Shown: positions 8,377 to 16,394 of the stretch, piece by piece
How the letters are laid out: every line of letters starts with the position of its first letter
Position numbering within the stretch: the stretch's first letter is position 1
Assembly: GCF_028607085.1 (NCBI RefSeq)
Contig: NZ_CP117411.1
Span: forward strand, 2,852,001 to 2,916,000
From: Sphingomonas naphthae
Lineage (GTDB): Bacteria > Pseudomonadota > Alphaproteobacteria > Sphingomonadales > Sphingomonadaceae
Reading direction: 5' to 3'
Length of the DNA: 64,000 bases
Position numbers and translations under genes: made by a program
The notes under the pieces: generated by a model
What the model saw: the letters and a program-made list of their open reading frames with translations, nothing else
Told to the model about the DNA's origin: nothing
Database searches by the model: none

Positions 8377-9296
8377 GAACTACCGATCATCGGCAGGGTC
8401 ATGTCGCAGGGCATTGGTGGCAGGAGACGCTCTGCTTCCACGAGGCCCGTGGTGCCCCGATCTTTTCGAAGATCGCGGCGCCACATCGCGCGCGCCTCCC
8501 AATGATCGAAGTGTGGAACATTGGGCAGTTCGCCGCGCGCTTCGGCGTCGATCCAGCGCTGGAGGTCTTCCGCCATGCCGCCGGTTGCGCGGCCGGTGGT
8601 GCGGGCCGACGTGCGCGTCCACACCGTCTGGGGGTGAACGAGCTTGCCCCCCGCCGCGATCGCGGCCTCGACCAGCGCTCGGTCCTCGCCGCTGGGCTGC
8701 AACGGCACACCCCCCGACCGGCGGTAAAGATCGACCGACAGAGCGAGGCTGGCGCCGGTGTGGTCGCCATGACGGGGCGCTGGATCCCAAGGCGAGGGAT
8801 CGATTCTGTCCTCGATCGCACGCACTCGCCGCCAATAGGCGTCGAAATGCCTACGGAAGGCGAAGATTTCGGGGCATTCCTCCGCCTCGTCCTCGTCCAG
8901 TTCGATGCGTCCTCCGACAATCCTGTCGGGTGCGGAGGCTGCGAGATTGGCGGCGACCCAGTCGGCCGGCGGCCTGCAATCGGCGTCGGTCGAGATGAGC
9001 AGCCCTCCCGCCCTTCCAAGAATCTCGACGCCAAGCTGCATGGCAGCGCGCCGCGCGGACCCGGCATGGGCCAGCGAGGGCTCGAACTGGCATGCGACTT
9101 GGGTGAGCGTGAAACGCCCGTCGGCACGCGCTGCGGCGTGCTGGGCAATGCGTCCGGTGTCGTCGCTGCTGTTGTTCACGCACAATGCGACCCCGAAGGG
9201 CCTGTCGATGTCCTGTGTTGCCAAGGCATCGATGAGCGTCGCGATGCGGTCGGCTTCGTTGCGAGCGGGTATGCAGACGCAGACCTCGACGGTCAC
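8373..9296 (-). CDS. Glycosyltransferase family 2
   Basis: A 307-residue GT-A glycosyltransferase. It begins EVCVCIPARNEADRIATLID, has VNNSSDDT for nucleotide binding (about 41-48), the DxD motif in STDADCRPP (about 105) and the catalytic acidic pair in PSGEDRALVEA (about 222). TGASLALSVDLYRR is the usual acceptor-side segment. Its start overlaps the stop of the GT4 gene and its stop overlaps the GT-B start, each by 4 bases. Second gene of the operon. Enzymes with this architecture often build lipid-linked or exopolysaccharide glycans; the product here is unknown. Confidence 0.9.
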   Translation of the reverse strand: MTVEVCVCIPARNEADRIATLIDALATQDIDRPFGVALCVNNSSDDTGRIAQHAAARADGRFTLTQVACQFEPSLAHAGSARRAAMQLGVEILGRAGGLLISTDADCRPPADWVAANLAASAPDRIVGGRIELDEDEAEECPEIFAFRRHFDAYWRRVRAIEDRIDPSPWDPAPRHGDHTGASLALSVDLYRRSGGVPLQPSGEDRALVEAAIAAGGKLVHPQTVWTRTSARTTGRATGGMAEDLQRWIDAEARGELPNVPHFDHWEARAMWRRDLRKDRGTTGLVEAERLLPPMPCDMTLPMIGSS

Positions 9297-10399
9297 GCAA
9301 CGCTCGCCAGGATGGGGATTGTGTCGATCATCAGATCGTTCACGCCGGCCGGCTTGGCACGAAGCTCCTGATACACCGCCTCATATCGATCGACCATTCG
9401 GTCGGCGTCGCAATGCCGTTCGGCATAGTCTCTGCAGGCTGTACGGCTGAGCCGAGCCGCGGCAATCGCCGCTGCGGCGAGTGACGCCACATCGTCGGGT
9501 TCCGCGAGCACGCCGCAATCTTCACTGAGGAGGGCGGGCACGCCTCCGCGACGGTAGGCGGCAACCGGCGTGCCGCAGGCCAGAGCTTCCGCCACGACCA
9601 GTCCATAGGGTTCTTCCCAGCGCGGCGTGCACAAGGCGGCGCTCGCTTCGCCGACCAGACCTGCGAGTTGGTCGTGCGCGAGATGGCCGACGTGGGTGAT
9701 ATCCCCGCCGAGCCTCGGGACGATCATTTCACGATAGTAGCTTTCGTCCGACACGGGCCCGGCGATCCGGAGCGGCATGCCGGCCAGCCGGGCAGCATCA
9801 ATCGCATGATCAAGTCCCTTCTCCGGCACGATACGGCCATACCAGACCAGATAGGGCTGACCGTCGCCGGAAGCGCAGTACGGAAAGTGGCGCAAATTGA
9901 TGCCGTTGGGGATGATGTCGTCCACCTTCGCCACATGGCTCCACATGTCGGCCGTCGCCTTCGAGACTGCGACATACCGCATTGGCCCGCGATTCAGCCG
10001 GATGCCGCTTTCGAGCCAGCAGAAGGGCGGCGTGTGAAGCGTGGTCAACATCGGCGTGGCGATCGTCTCCGCCATGCTGACCGGAAGGTAGTGAAGGGAG
10101 TTGTTGTGAATGACGTCAAACGAGCGGCTTCTGAGCTCGGTCATCAGCTGCAGGTAGGCATGATGCTCACGGAAGAACGCGACGTCGTTGGCCTCGGCTA
10201 TGCCCGTCTCCAGAAGCGATGTTTCCTCGCAGATTGCTTCGACGCCGAGGACGGGGTCCGAATGGGTAGACGCGAACAGCGTCACGTCGTGACCGCGAGC
10301 CCGCAGCGATCGCGCCAGCATGTGCGTATGCATTTCGAGGCCGCCGGCGAAGGGTTCCCGGATCGCGTATTTCAAATGGGCGATGATCGCGATCCGCAT
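9293..10399 (-). CDS. Glycosyltransferase family 4 (first gene of glycan operon)
   Basis: A 368-residue retaining GT-B glycosyltransferase. The N-terminal domain has GGLEMHTHMLARSLRARGHDV, the linker HTPPFCW, and the C-terminal donor site shows the E-x7-E motif EPYGLVVAEALACGTPVAA (about 284-302). I chose ATG 10399 because GGAGGGG lies about 11 bases upstream and the family starts with RIAIIAHLKY; a methionine ten codons upstream has no site. It is the first gene of the minus-strand operon 10399-4100, in which every junction overlaps by one to seven bases. The substrate cannot be assigned. Confidence 0.92.
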   Translation of the reverse strand: MRIAIIAHLKYAIREPFAGGLEMHTHMLARSLRARGHDVTLFASTHSDPVLGVEAICEETSLLETGIAEANDVAFFREHHAYLQLMTELRSRSFDVIHNNSLHYLPVSMAETIATPMLTTLHTPPFCWLESGIRLNRGPMRYVAVSKATADMWSHVAKVDDIIPNGINLRHFPYCASGDGQPYLVWYGRIVPEKGLDHAIDAARLAGMPLRIAGPVSDESYYREMIVPRLGGDITHVGHLAHDQLAGLVGEASAALCTPRWEEPYGLVVAEALACGTPVAAYRRGGVPALLSEDCGVLAEPDDVASLAAAAIAAARLSRTACRDYAERHCDADRMVDRYEAVYQELRAKPAGVNDLMIDTIPILASVA

Positions 10400-10850
10400 A
10401 ACAGGCAGTCCCCTCCACACGCGGCGCATGCTCCGACGGCGTGCGACAGACGACCAACGCCTCCGATGAAATTTATCTCCCTCGCTATAGTTCCGGGCCA
10501 GATCCAGCGCGCTAAGGAAAACTAATCTAGATCAGTACGTCTTCGTTTTATTTACGCCACAGAGCGCCGGTTAGCTTGTCGGCAAATACCGGCTGACATG
10601 AGACATGCCTGGGCCCACGGACGATTATAATGCGCGGACATTGCTTCCCCCGAAGTGCGAGATGGTAAGGCCAGTGTCGATCCCCACCTTAAATTTGATT
10701 GTGAACCGGCTGCTACATTCCGTTTGAGGTTGTCAGGGCACTGATGTCACTCGGACCAGAGCCTGCCCACGATCGGGCGGATTATTTCGGAAGGTCAGGG
10801 CCTTGCCCCCCCTTCCGCTCGTTCATGCAGTCCCAGGAAAAGGATGTGCC
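10400..10850. other. Gene-free stretch upstream of the glycan operon
   Basis: About 450 bases between the divergent glycan operon (start 10399, minus) and a small plus-strand gene (start 10851). It must contain promoters for both. It is AT-richer than its surroundings around 10520-10720, with tracts such as ctaatctagatcagta near 10524. I looked for the EcfG-type GGAAC-N16-CGTT pattern and found none with correct spacing. No RNA gene or further reading frame is supported. Confidence 0.5.
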
Positions 10851-11036
10851 ATGACCCCCGATCCCGAACTGAACAAGCAGCTGACCGACGACATCGCCGT
10901 TCAGGGCGCAACGGAAAGCGAACAGCCCTCGACCGCTGCTGAAGGCTCTGCCGGCACCGACAGCGACGACGCCGCCGAGATGGAGGAAGCGCAGGAGGAA
11001 GCTGCCGAAGAACGGAAGGAAGGCGGTTACCAGTGA
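10851..11036 (+). CDS. Small acidic protein
   Basis: A 61-residue protein, strongly acidic and Ala/Glu-rich, beginning MTPDPELNKQL and with DDAAEMEEAQEEAAEERKE near the end, likely disordered or helical. ATG 10851 has AGGAAAAGGA about 7 bases upstream, a good ribosome site, so it is preferred over an upstream in-frame start. No known domain. It lies 70 bases before another small acidic gene in the same direction, and both lie next to a stress-gene block, which makes a stress role conceivable but unproven. Confidence 0.6.
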   Translation: MTPDPELNKQLTDDIAVQGATESEQPSTAAEGSAGTDSDDAAEMEEAQEEAAEERKEGGYQ

Positions 11037-11106
11037 GCGGCCCGAGTCTGTCGGCTTCGACGGCTCAGGCCGCCCGATCGCCATGTTTCAAGCTATCGAG
11101 GATTTC

Positions 11107-11346
11107 ATGATGGAAGAAGATCCAGTCCGGAATGGCGTCTCGGAGGCAGACGCTGCCGCCGGTGGCCCGAGCGAAATTGATGTCGACGAAGCAACGTTGT
11201 CGGATGAGCAGCGCCTCGAGCTTCATCGTCGTCGATCGCTGGCGAGCGCGGTTGATGATGCCGATGCCAGCCACGAAGGCGGCATGGGCGCCCAAGGAGG
11301 CGCTTCCGATTTCGGCAACCCCAAGAATTTTGGACTGCCCGAATAG
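11107..11346 (+). CDS. Small hypothetical acidic protein
   Basis: A protein of about 79 residues with an acidic N-terminal half, a short charged helix (TLSDEQRLELHRRRSLA) and a Gly/Ser-rich tail ending NPKNFGLPE. Start is uncertain: GAGGA at 11098-11102 favours ATG 11107 or 11110, while an in-frame ATG at 11083 has no clear site. A perfect 10-bp hairpin follows at 11353. No family recognised. It may be co-transcribed with the preceding small gene. Confidence 0.55.
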   Translation: MMEEDPVRNGVSEADAAAGGPSEIDVDEATLSDEQRLELHRRRSLASAVDDADASHEGGMGAQGGASDFGNPKNFGLPE

Positions 11347-11352
11347 CCGGAC

Positions 11353-11376
11353 GGGGCGAGCATTAGTGCTCGCCCC
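11353..11376 (+). terminator. Hairpin after small gene
   Basis: ggggcgagca-ttag-tgctcgcccc, a perfect 10-bp stem seven bases after the stop at 11346. It lacks a T-tract, so termination would be weak or assisted. Confidence 0.45.
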
Positions 11377-11490
11377 CCCGCGAACTGCCGGATGTATCGC
11401 TGTTGGGCGAGGGCTTATCCGAGCGGCCTTAACAGTTGTCCCTCGAAGGCACGCTTGTAGACTTTGCCGTTTTGATGAACACCATGACAG

Positions 11491-11514
11491 GTCCGGTGTC
11501 AGACACCGGACTTT
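11491..11514 (+). terminator. Rho-independent-like terminator
   Basis: gtccggtgt-cag-acaccggac followed by ttt, a perfect 9-bp stem. It lies between the plus-strand small gene (stop 11346) and the convergent SDR gene (stop 11521), so it would separate the two converging transcripts. The T-run is short. Confidence 0.5.
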
Positions 11515-11520
11515 CGTTAC

Positions 11521-12306
11521 CTATTCGCTCTCAGCGGTGCCGGGCTCCGCCATCTTACGATGCTGCTCAGCCAGTACAGACCCCGGTGTGACATTTGCGA
11601 GCACGCCTTGGAGCTTTGTCTTCCAGCCGGAGAAGATCGACGCCTTTCCGGCCATGACCGCGTCCCAACCGTCCCTGGCGACGTCGGCCGGATCGCTCTT
11701 GTTCGGATCGGCGCCGACGGAGGTGTCGAGCATGTCGCCGCGCTCGAAGAACTCGGTATCGACCGGGCCCGGCATCAGCGTCGTCAGCGTGACGCCGTCG
11801 CTATCCTTGATCTCGTTGCGGAGCGCCTCGGTGAAGCTGTCCACGAATGCCTTCGTGCCATTGTAGACGGCCTGGAAGGCGCCGGGGATGTAGCCGGCCA
11901 CCGATCCGGTCACGAGGACCTTGCCTTCGTTGCGCGCCACCATCGCCGGCAGCACCTTCTGGATCAGATAGAGCGTCCCGGTGATGTTGGTGTCGATCAC
12001 GTGCCGCCAGTCGGTGACCTGCTGGTCGAGAAACGCATGGCCGAGACCGTGACCGGCATTGGCGCACAGCAGATCGACCTGCCGCGTGCCGACGGCTTCG
12101 AGGAGCGCGTCGACACCATCGGTCGTCGCAAGGTCCGCCTCGATCGAGACGACCGTGGTCCCGAACTGCTCGAAATCCTGTGCCGCCGCGTTGATCAGCG
12201 GTTCGTTGGCGACGACGAGAATGTCGTAGCCGTCTTTTGCCGCCAGCGTTGCCAGCTCGAAGCCAATGCCGGTCGAGGCACCGGTGATGATCGCGAATTT
12301 GCTCAT
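11521..12306 (-). CDS. Short-chain dehydrogenase/reductase
   Basis: A 261-residue classical SDR oxidoreductase. The cofactor motif GASTGIG is at 9-15, NAG in CANAGHG (about 83), and the catalytic tyrosine-lysine pair is Y148/K152 (YNGTK) with the serine near 135. It starts 14 bases after the stop of the Zn-alcohol dehydrogenase gene and is the last gene of a three-gene minus-strand unit that starts at the divergent stress promoter near 14,120. Substrate unknown; a role in detoxifying aldehydes or ketones under stress is plausible from context. Confidence 0.9.
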   Translation of the reverse strand: MSKFAIITGASTGIGFELATLAAKDGYDILVVANEPLINAAAQDFEQFGTTVVSIEADLATTDGVDALLEAVGTRQVDLLCANAGHGLGHAFLDQQVTDWRHVIDTNITGTLYLIQKVLPAMVARNEGKVLVTGSVAGYIPGAFQAVYNGTKAFVDSFTEALRNEIKDSDGVTLTTLMPGPVDTEFFERGDMLDTSVGADPNKSDPADVARDGWDAVMAGKASIFSGWKTKLQGVLANVTPGSVLAEQHRKMAEPGTAESE

Positions 12307-12319
12307 GGAATCTCTCCGT

Positions 12320-13507
12320 TCAGGCAGCGAAGCCGAGGCCGGGCTTCAGCACGACCTTGGTCACCTCGTTCTGGTTGTCGTGGAACATCTGGTAGCCCTT
12401 CGGGGCCTCCTCGAGGTCCATGCGGTGCGAGATCAGGAAGGTCGTGTCGATCTTGCCTTCCAGGATCGCGTTGAGCAGCGCCGGCATGTAGTGCTGGACA
12501 TGCGTCTGGCCGGTCTTGAGCGTCAGTCCCTTCTCCATGAAGGCGCCCAGCGGAAACTTGTCGACGAAGCCTCCGTAGACGGCGGGCATCGACACGCGGC
12601 CGCCCTTCCGGCAGGCGATGATGGCCTGACGGATCGAGTGCGGGCGATCCGTGCCCAGCATCAGCGTCTTCTTGACCTGATCCAGCACGTTATCGACGAA
12701 GAAGCCGTGCGCTTCGAGGCCGACCGCATCGATCACAGCGTCAGGACCGATTCCGCCAGTCATCAGCATCAGCGCCTCGTAGGTCGCTGTTTCCTCGAAG
12801 TTGATTGTCTCAGCCCCAAACTTCTTCGCGAGCTCCAGCCTGTGCGGGAAATGGTCGATCGCGATCACGCGCTCGGCGCCCATCAAGAAGGCGGACTGGA
12901 CCGCGAACAGTCCGACCGGCCCACAGCCCCACACCGCGACCGTGTCGCCGGGCTCGATCTGCGCATTCTCCGCCGCCATCCAGCCGGTCGGCAGGATGTC
13001 CGACAGGAACAGCACCTTCTCGTCTTCGATGCCATCGGGGATGACGATCGGGCCGACGTCGCTGAAGGGCACGCGGACGTATTCCGCCTGCCCTCCGGCA
13101 TAGCCGCCTGTCATGTGGCTGTAGCCGAACAGGCCGCTCATGGGCTGGCCGTAGAGCTCCTGCGCGATGTCCTGGTTGTCGGCCGGAAGCGCGTTGTCGC
13201 ATGCCGAATACTGGTGCTTGCCGCAGTGGTAGCAGCTGCCGCACGCCATCGTGAACGGAACGACGACCCGCTGGCCCTTCTGCAAGTTGGATTTGGGTCC
13301 GACCTCGACCACCTCGCCCATGAACTCGTGACCGAGGATGTCGCCCGACTTCATCGTCGGAATGAAACCGTCATAGAGGTGGAGGTCCGAGCCGCAGATG
13401 GCGGTAGCGGTCACCTTGATGATCGCGTCGCGCGGGTTGAGGATTTCGGGATCGTCGACCGTGTCGACGCGGACGTCGTGCTTGCCGTGCCAGGCGAGTG
13501 CGCGCAT
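12320..13507 (-). CDS. Zinc-dependent alcohol dehydrogenase (formaldehyde dehydrogenase-like)
   Basis: A 395-residue medium-chain dehydrogenase. Catalytic zinc ligands are visible as C38 (ICGSD) and H60-E61 (GHEFMGE). The structural zinc set is C89, C92, C95 and C103 in [16 protein letters not shown]. The NAD(P)-binding motif is [10 protein letters not shown] (about 190). Length and the long insert after the structural zinc resemble glutathione-independent formaldehyde dehydrogenase-like proteins. It starts 3 bases after the stop of the SRPBCC gene in the same operon. Probably oxidises a small alcohol or aldehyde; exact substrate not determinable. Confidence 0.92.
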   Translation of the reverse strand: MRALAWHGKHDVRVDTVDDPEILNPRDAIIKVTATAICGSDLHLYDGFIPTMKSGDILGHEFMGEVVEVGPKSNLQKGQRVVVPFTMACGSCYHCGKHQYSACDNALPADNQDIAQELYGQPMSGLFGYSHMTGGYAGGQAEYVRVPFSDVGPIVIPDGIEDEKVLFLSDILPTGWMAAENAQIEPGDTVAVWGCGPVGLFAVQSAFLMGAERVIAIDHFPHRLELAKKFGAETINFEETATYEALMLMTGGIGPDAVIDAVGLEAHGFFVDNVLDQVKKTLMLGTDRPHSIRQAIIACRKGGRVSMPAVYGGFVDKFPLGAFMEKGLTLKTGQTHVQHYMPALLNAILEGKIDTTFLISHRMDLEEAPKGYQMFHDNQNEVTKVVLKPGLGFAA

Positions 13508-13510
13508 CGA

Positions 13511-14086
13511 TCAGGCCCTCTCTTCTTCGAGTTGCTTCTTGGTCCACGACGACGTGGCGATCTCACCGGTCTCCATCAGCTGCTTGAAGCGCCGGAGGTC
13601 ACGGCGCGCCTGGATGGCAGGCTCCCGCTGGAACATCTTGGCGATGATCTTGCCGACGACCCCGACCGGGGGATCATAAGCGATCGTCGCGGTGACAACG
13701 GTGCCGCGCGCGCCCGCATCGCGAAATTCAATACGCCCGCTATTGGAGACGTCCGCACCCTCCTCCGACGCCCAGGCGAGCAGCTCGTTGGGGCGGTCTT
13801 CAGTGACGCGCGCGTCCCACTCGACGGTCTTGCCGCCGGGCGCCTTGACGACCCAATGCGACCTCTCTCCATTCAGCGCGATCGACACGACATTGTCCAT
13901 GAAGGACGGTAGGTTCGAGAGATCGCGCCAATAGGCATAGAGCTCGGCTGCGGGACGATTGATCGTCACGGCACGCGCGGTGATCGCGCCGCCCTTTCCA
14001 TCGATCAAGCTGTCGGTGAGGTCCGTTGCGGCATCATGCCGCTTTGACGTCGCAATGGGCGCGTCGTCGTCCGCTGTTCCGGGCAT
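13511..14086 (-). CDS. SRPBCC (START-like) domain protein
   Basis: A 191-residue protein whose residues about 45-180 form a polyketide cyclase/dehydrase-like SRPBCC hydrophobic-ligand pocket (typical segments ITINRPAAELYAYWRDLSNL and HWVVKAPGG). The N-terminal 40 residues are polar. ATG 14086 is chosen because AGGAG lies 7 bases upstream; an in-frame ATG nine codons earlier has no site. First gene of the minus-strand stress operon, transcribed from the EcfG-type promoter half at 14114-14138. Proteins of this type are common next to stress dehydrogenases but their ligand is unknown. Confidence 0.85.
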   Translation of the reverse strand: MPGTADDDAPIATSKRHDAATDLTDSLIDGKGGAITARAVTINRPAAELYAYWRDLSNLPSFMDNVVSIALNGERSHWVVKAPGGKTVEWDARVTEDRPNELLAWASEEGADVSNSGRIEFRDAGARGTVVTATIAYDPPVGVVGKIIAKMFQREPAIQARRDLRRFKQLMETGEIATSSWTKKQLEEERA

Positions 14087-14113
14087 CGCTATCTCCTGGG
14101 GGTATGCCGTCAA

Positions 14114-14138
14114 AGCGCCCGGAACACCTTGGAGTTCC
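14114..14138 (-). promoter_or_regulatory. EcfG-type stress promoter, minus strand
   Basis: On the minus strand GGAAC (14134-14138) and CGCT (14114-14117) are separated by 16 bases. This matches the alphaproteobacterial general-stress sigma factor pattern GGAAC-N16-CGTT with one mismatch. It lies 28 bases upstream of the SRPBCC start and interlocks with the plus-strand promoter. Confidence 0.6.
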
Positions 14139-14145
14139 GCTCGTT
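14121..14145 (+). promoter_or_regulatory. EcfG-type stress promoter, plus strand
   Basis: GGAAC at 14121-14125, 16 bases, then CGTT at 14142-14145: an exact match to the EcfG (sigma of the general stress response) consensus. The catalase-family gene starts at 14241. Because GGAAC and its inverted copy GTTCC overlap, one 32-base segment can serve both directions. Confidence 0.7.
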
Positions 14146-14240
14146 TCCTTGCCGAAATCTAGTCGTGACAAGTATTTAGGACGCGCGGTCATTCGGTCCG
14201 GGCGGCCGGATAGCTGTGCGATCTGCCAAGGAAATCCAGC

Positions 14241-15335
14241 ATGACCGCATCGCCCATTCGCTACGTCCCTTCCGTTGAACAGCCGTCACCGGACGAGGCG
14301 GAAGCCATCCACGGTCTGGAACAGACGTTTCAGAAGATCATGGACACCACGACCCGTGACTATGGGCGGGCCGTCCGTGGCGTCCACGCCAAGGGCCACG
14401 GCATCGTGCGCGGATCGCTTACCGTGTCCGACGCACTTCCCGTGGAACTTGCCCAGGGCCTGTTCGCAAATCCTGGAACCTATGAGACGGTGCTTCGCAT
14501 ATCGACGGCGCCCGGCGACATCCTCGATGACGGTGTCAGCGCGCCCCGTGGCATAGCGCTGAAGGTGCTCGGTGTTCCCGGCGAGCGCCTGCCCGGATCG
14601 GACGACGGCGACCAGGACTTCCTGATGGTCAACGGTCCCGTGTTCGGCGCCCCGACCCCGGCCGCGTTCCTGAAGAATTTGAAGCTCCTCGCCGCCACGA
14701 CCGACAAGGGCGAAGGCCTTAAGAAGGCCTGGTCGGCGACACTGCGCGTGCTCGAGGGTGCGCTCGAGGCGGTCGGCGGCAGCTCGGTCCTGCTGTCGCA
14801 GCTCGGCGGCACGCCCGAAGTCCATCCGCTCGGCGAGACCTATTTCTCTCAGACCGCCTACCGCTACGGCGAATACATCGCGAAGTTTGCGCTCGTGCCG
14901 ATTTCGACCGGCCTGACCGAAGTGACTGGAGCCAAGGTCAACGTCGGCGATCGGCCGGACGCCCTGCGCGAGGACGTTCGCGAGGTGATCGTCGAGCAGG
15001 GTGGAACCTGGGAGCTGCGGGTGCAGCTTTGCCGCAACCTGGAAACGATGCCGGTCGAGGATCCGACCAAGCCCTGGGATGATAAGGAAAGCCCCTTCGA
15101 GACCGTGGCGACGCTCCGCGTCGAACCGCAGGTGGCGTGGGAGCACGGCCGCAGCGATCGCGAGGAAGACAGCCTCTACTTCAGCCCGTGGCATGGCCTG
15201 GCGGCTCACCAACCCCTCGGCTCGGTCAACCGCGCTCGGCGACAGGCCTACGAATTCTCCGGCGGCCTCCGCAGTCGAACCAACGGCTGCCCAATGCACC
15301 AGATCAAGCAGCTCGAGGATCTTGATTCCGAATGA
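14241..15335 (+). CDS. Catalase-family haem protein
   Basis: A 364-residue catalase-fold protein, shorter than true catalases (about 480 or more). The distal histidine is in RGVHAKGHG (H49), followed by the segment DFLMVNGPVFG that corresponds to the catalase asparagine region. A possible haem-side tyrosine lies in ETYFSQTAYRYGEY, which I cannot align with certainty. Proteins of this size class are annotated as catalase-family or SrpA-like peroxidases. It is expressed from the exact EcfG promoter at 14121 and its stop overlaps the start of the next SDR gene (ATGA). Peroxide defence in the stress response is the likely role. Confidence 0.85.
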   Translation: MTASPIRYVPSVEQPSPDEAEAIHGLEQTFQKIMDTTTRDYGRAVRGVHAKGHGIVRGSLTVSDALPVELAQGLFANPGTYETVLRISTAPGDILDDGVSAPRGIALKVLGVPGERLPGSDDGDQDFLMVNGPVFGAPTPAAFLKNLKLLAATTDKGEGLKKAWSATLRVLEGALEAVGGSSVLLSQLGGTPEVHPLGETYFSQTAYRYGEYIAKFALVPISTGLTEVTGAKVNVGDRPDALREDVREVIVEQGGTWELRVQLCRNLETMPVEDPTKPWDDKESPFETVATLRVEPQVAWEHGRSDREEDSLYFSPWHGLAAHQPLGSVNRARRQAYEFSGGLRSRTNGCPMHQIKQLEDLDSE

Positions 15336-16390
15336 GCGTCCGCCTGAAGCCGCTTTCCGAGCAGGTGATCCTGATCACCGGCGCCAGCTCCGGGATCGGC
15401 CTCGCCACTGCCCGCGCAGCCGCCAGACGGGGCGCCGCGGTCGTGCTCGTCGCCCGCACCGAGGCGGCGCTCTCCTTCGTCGCCGACGGCATCTCGGCGA
15501 ATGGCGGACGCGCTGCCTACGCGGTCGCCGATGTCGGCGTTCTGGCCGATGTCGAGGCAGCCGCACGCTTGGCCGTCGAACGCTTCGGACGCATCGACAC
15601 TTGGGTGAACTGCGCCGGCGTTGCGATCTATGCGCCCCTGATCGAGACACCTAACGACGAGCATGCTCGCTTGATCCAGACGAACTACTTCGGCGCGGTC
15701 TACGGGGCTTTGACGGGCGTGAAACATCTTCGCGACCACGGCGGGGCACTGATCACGGTTGGCTCCATCGCTTCGGACTTCCCGTCGCCGATCATGGGAG
15801 CCTACTCGGCATCGAAGCACGCGGCGAAGGCGTACATCGAATCGCTACGCATGGAGCTGATCGCCTCTGGCCTCCCTATATCCGTGTCGCTCATCAAGCC
15901 GTCCGGCACGAACACGCCCATCGCGGAGCATGCCGCGAATCATGTCGACGGCGAGGCGCGCATCCCTCCGCCGGTCTATGATCCGCAGCTCGTCGCGGAC
16001 GCCATCCTAGACGCTGCCGAGCGCCCGAGGCTGAACGTGACCGTCGGCGGCATTGGACGGCTGCAGGCGTTGGCTGCCGTGCACTTCCCGCGCATCTACG
16101 CGTTCCTGGGCAAGCCCGTAGCCGCATTGCTCTCGGATCCGGCAAAGCCCAAGACGCTGAGTGACAATCTCGACAGGGGGCAAGCCGAAGGCCGCGAGCG
16201 CTCTCTCCACGAGTCTGGCCGCAGCTTCAGCGTTTATGCGCCTCTTACGCGTAAGCCCGTCGCGGCGATCGCCGTCGGGGCGGTTTCCGTCTTGGCCGGA
16301 TTCGCCCTCGCCGGGCGACTCCGCGCGGCGAAGGGCGAGCCGTCTCTTGGAAAGCCTGCAGCTGGCCGCAAAGTGTCCCGGCGGCGATAA
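15332..16390 (+). CDS. SDR oxidoreductase with C-terminal membrane anchor
   Basis: A 352-residue SDR, about 90 residues longer than the classical form. Cofactor motif GASSGIG is at 17-23, NCAG near 93, and the catalytic set is S145, Y158 and K162 (YSASK). After residue 250 it carries an extension with a final hydrophobic segment AVGAVSVLAGFALAG (about 314-328), so it may be tethered to the membrane. It is translationally coupled to the catalase-family gene. SDRs with this tail are frequent in sphingomonad and rhizobial stress islands; substrate unknown. Confidence 0.88.
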   Translation: MSVRLKPLSEQVILITGASSGIGLATARAAARRGAAVVLVARTEAALSFVADGISANGGRAAYAVADVGVLADVEAAARLAVERFGRIDTWVNCAGVAIYAPLIETPNDEHARLIQTNYFGAVYGALTGVKHLRDHGGALITVGSIASDFPSPIMGAYSASKHAAKAYIESLRMELIASGLPISVSLIKPSGTNTPIAEHAANHVDGEARIPPPVYDPQLVADAILDAAERPRLNVTVGGIGRLQALAAVHFPRIYAFLGKPVAALLSDPAKPKTLSDNLDRGQAEGRERSLHESGRSFSVYAPLTRKPVAAIAVGAVSVLAGFALAGRLRAAKGEPSLGKPAAGRKVSRRR

Positions 16391-16394
16391 CGGC

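Noticed and set aside
10690-10740. Possible EcfG promoter (gaac...cgtt near 10705-10730) before the small acidic gene
   Set aside because: The first box is imperfect and the spacer is 14 bases instead of 16-17.
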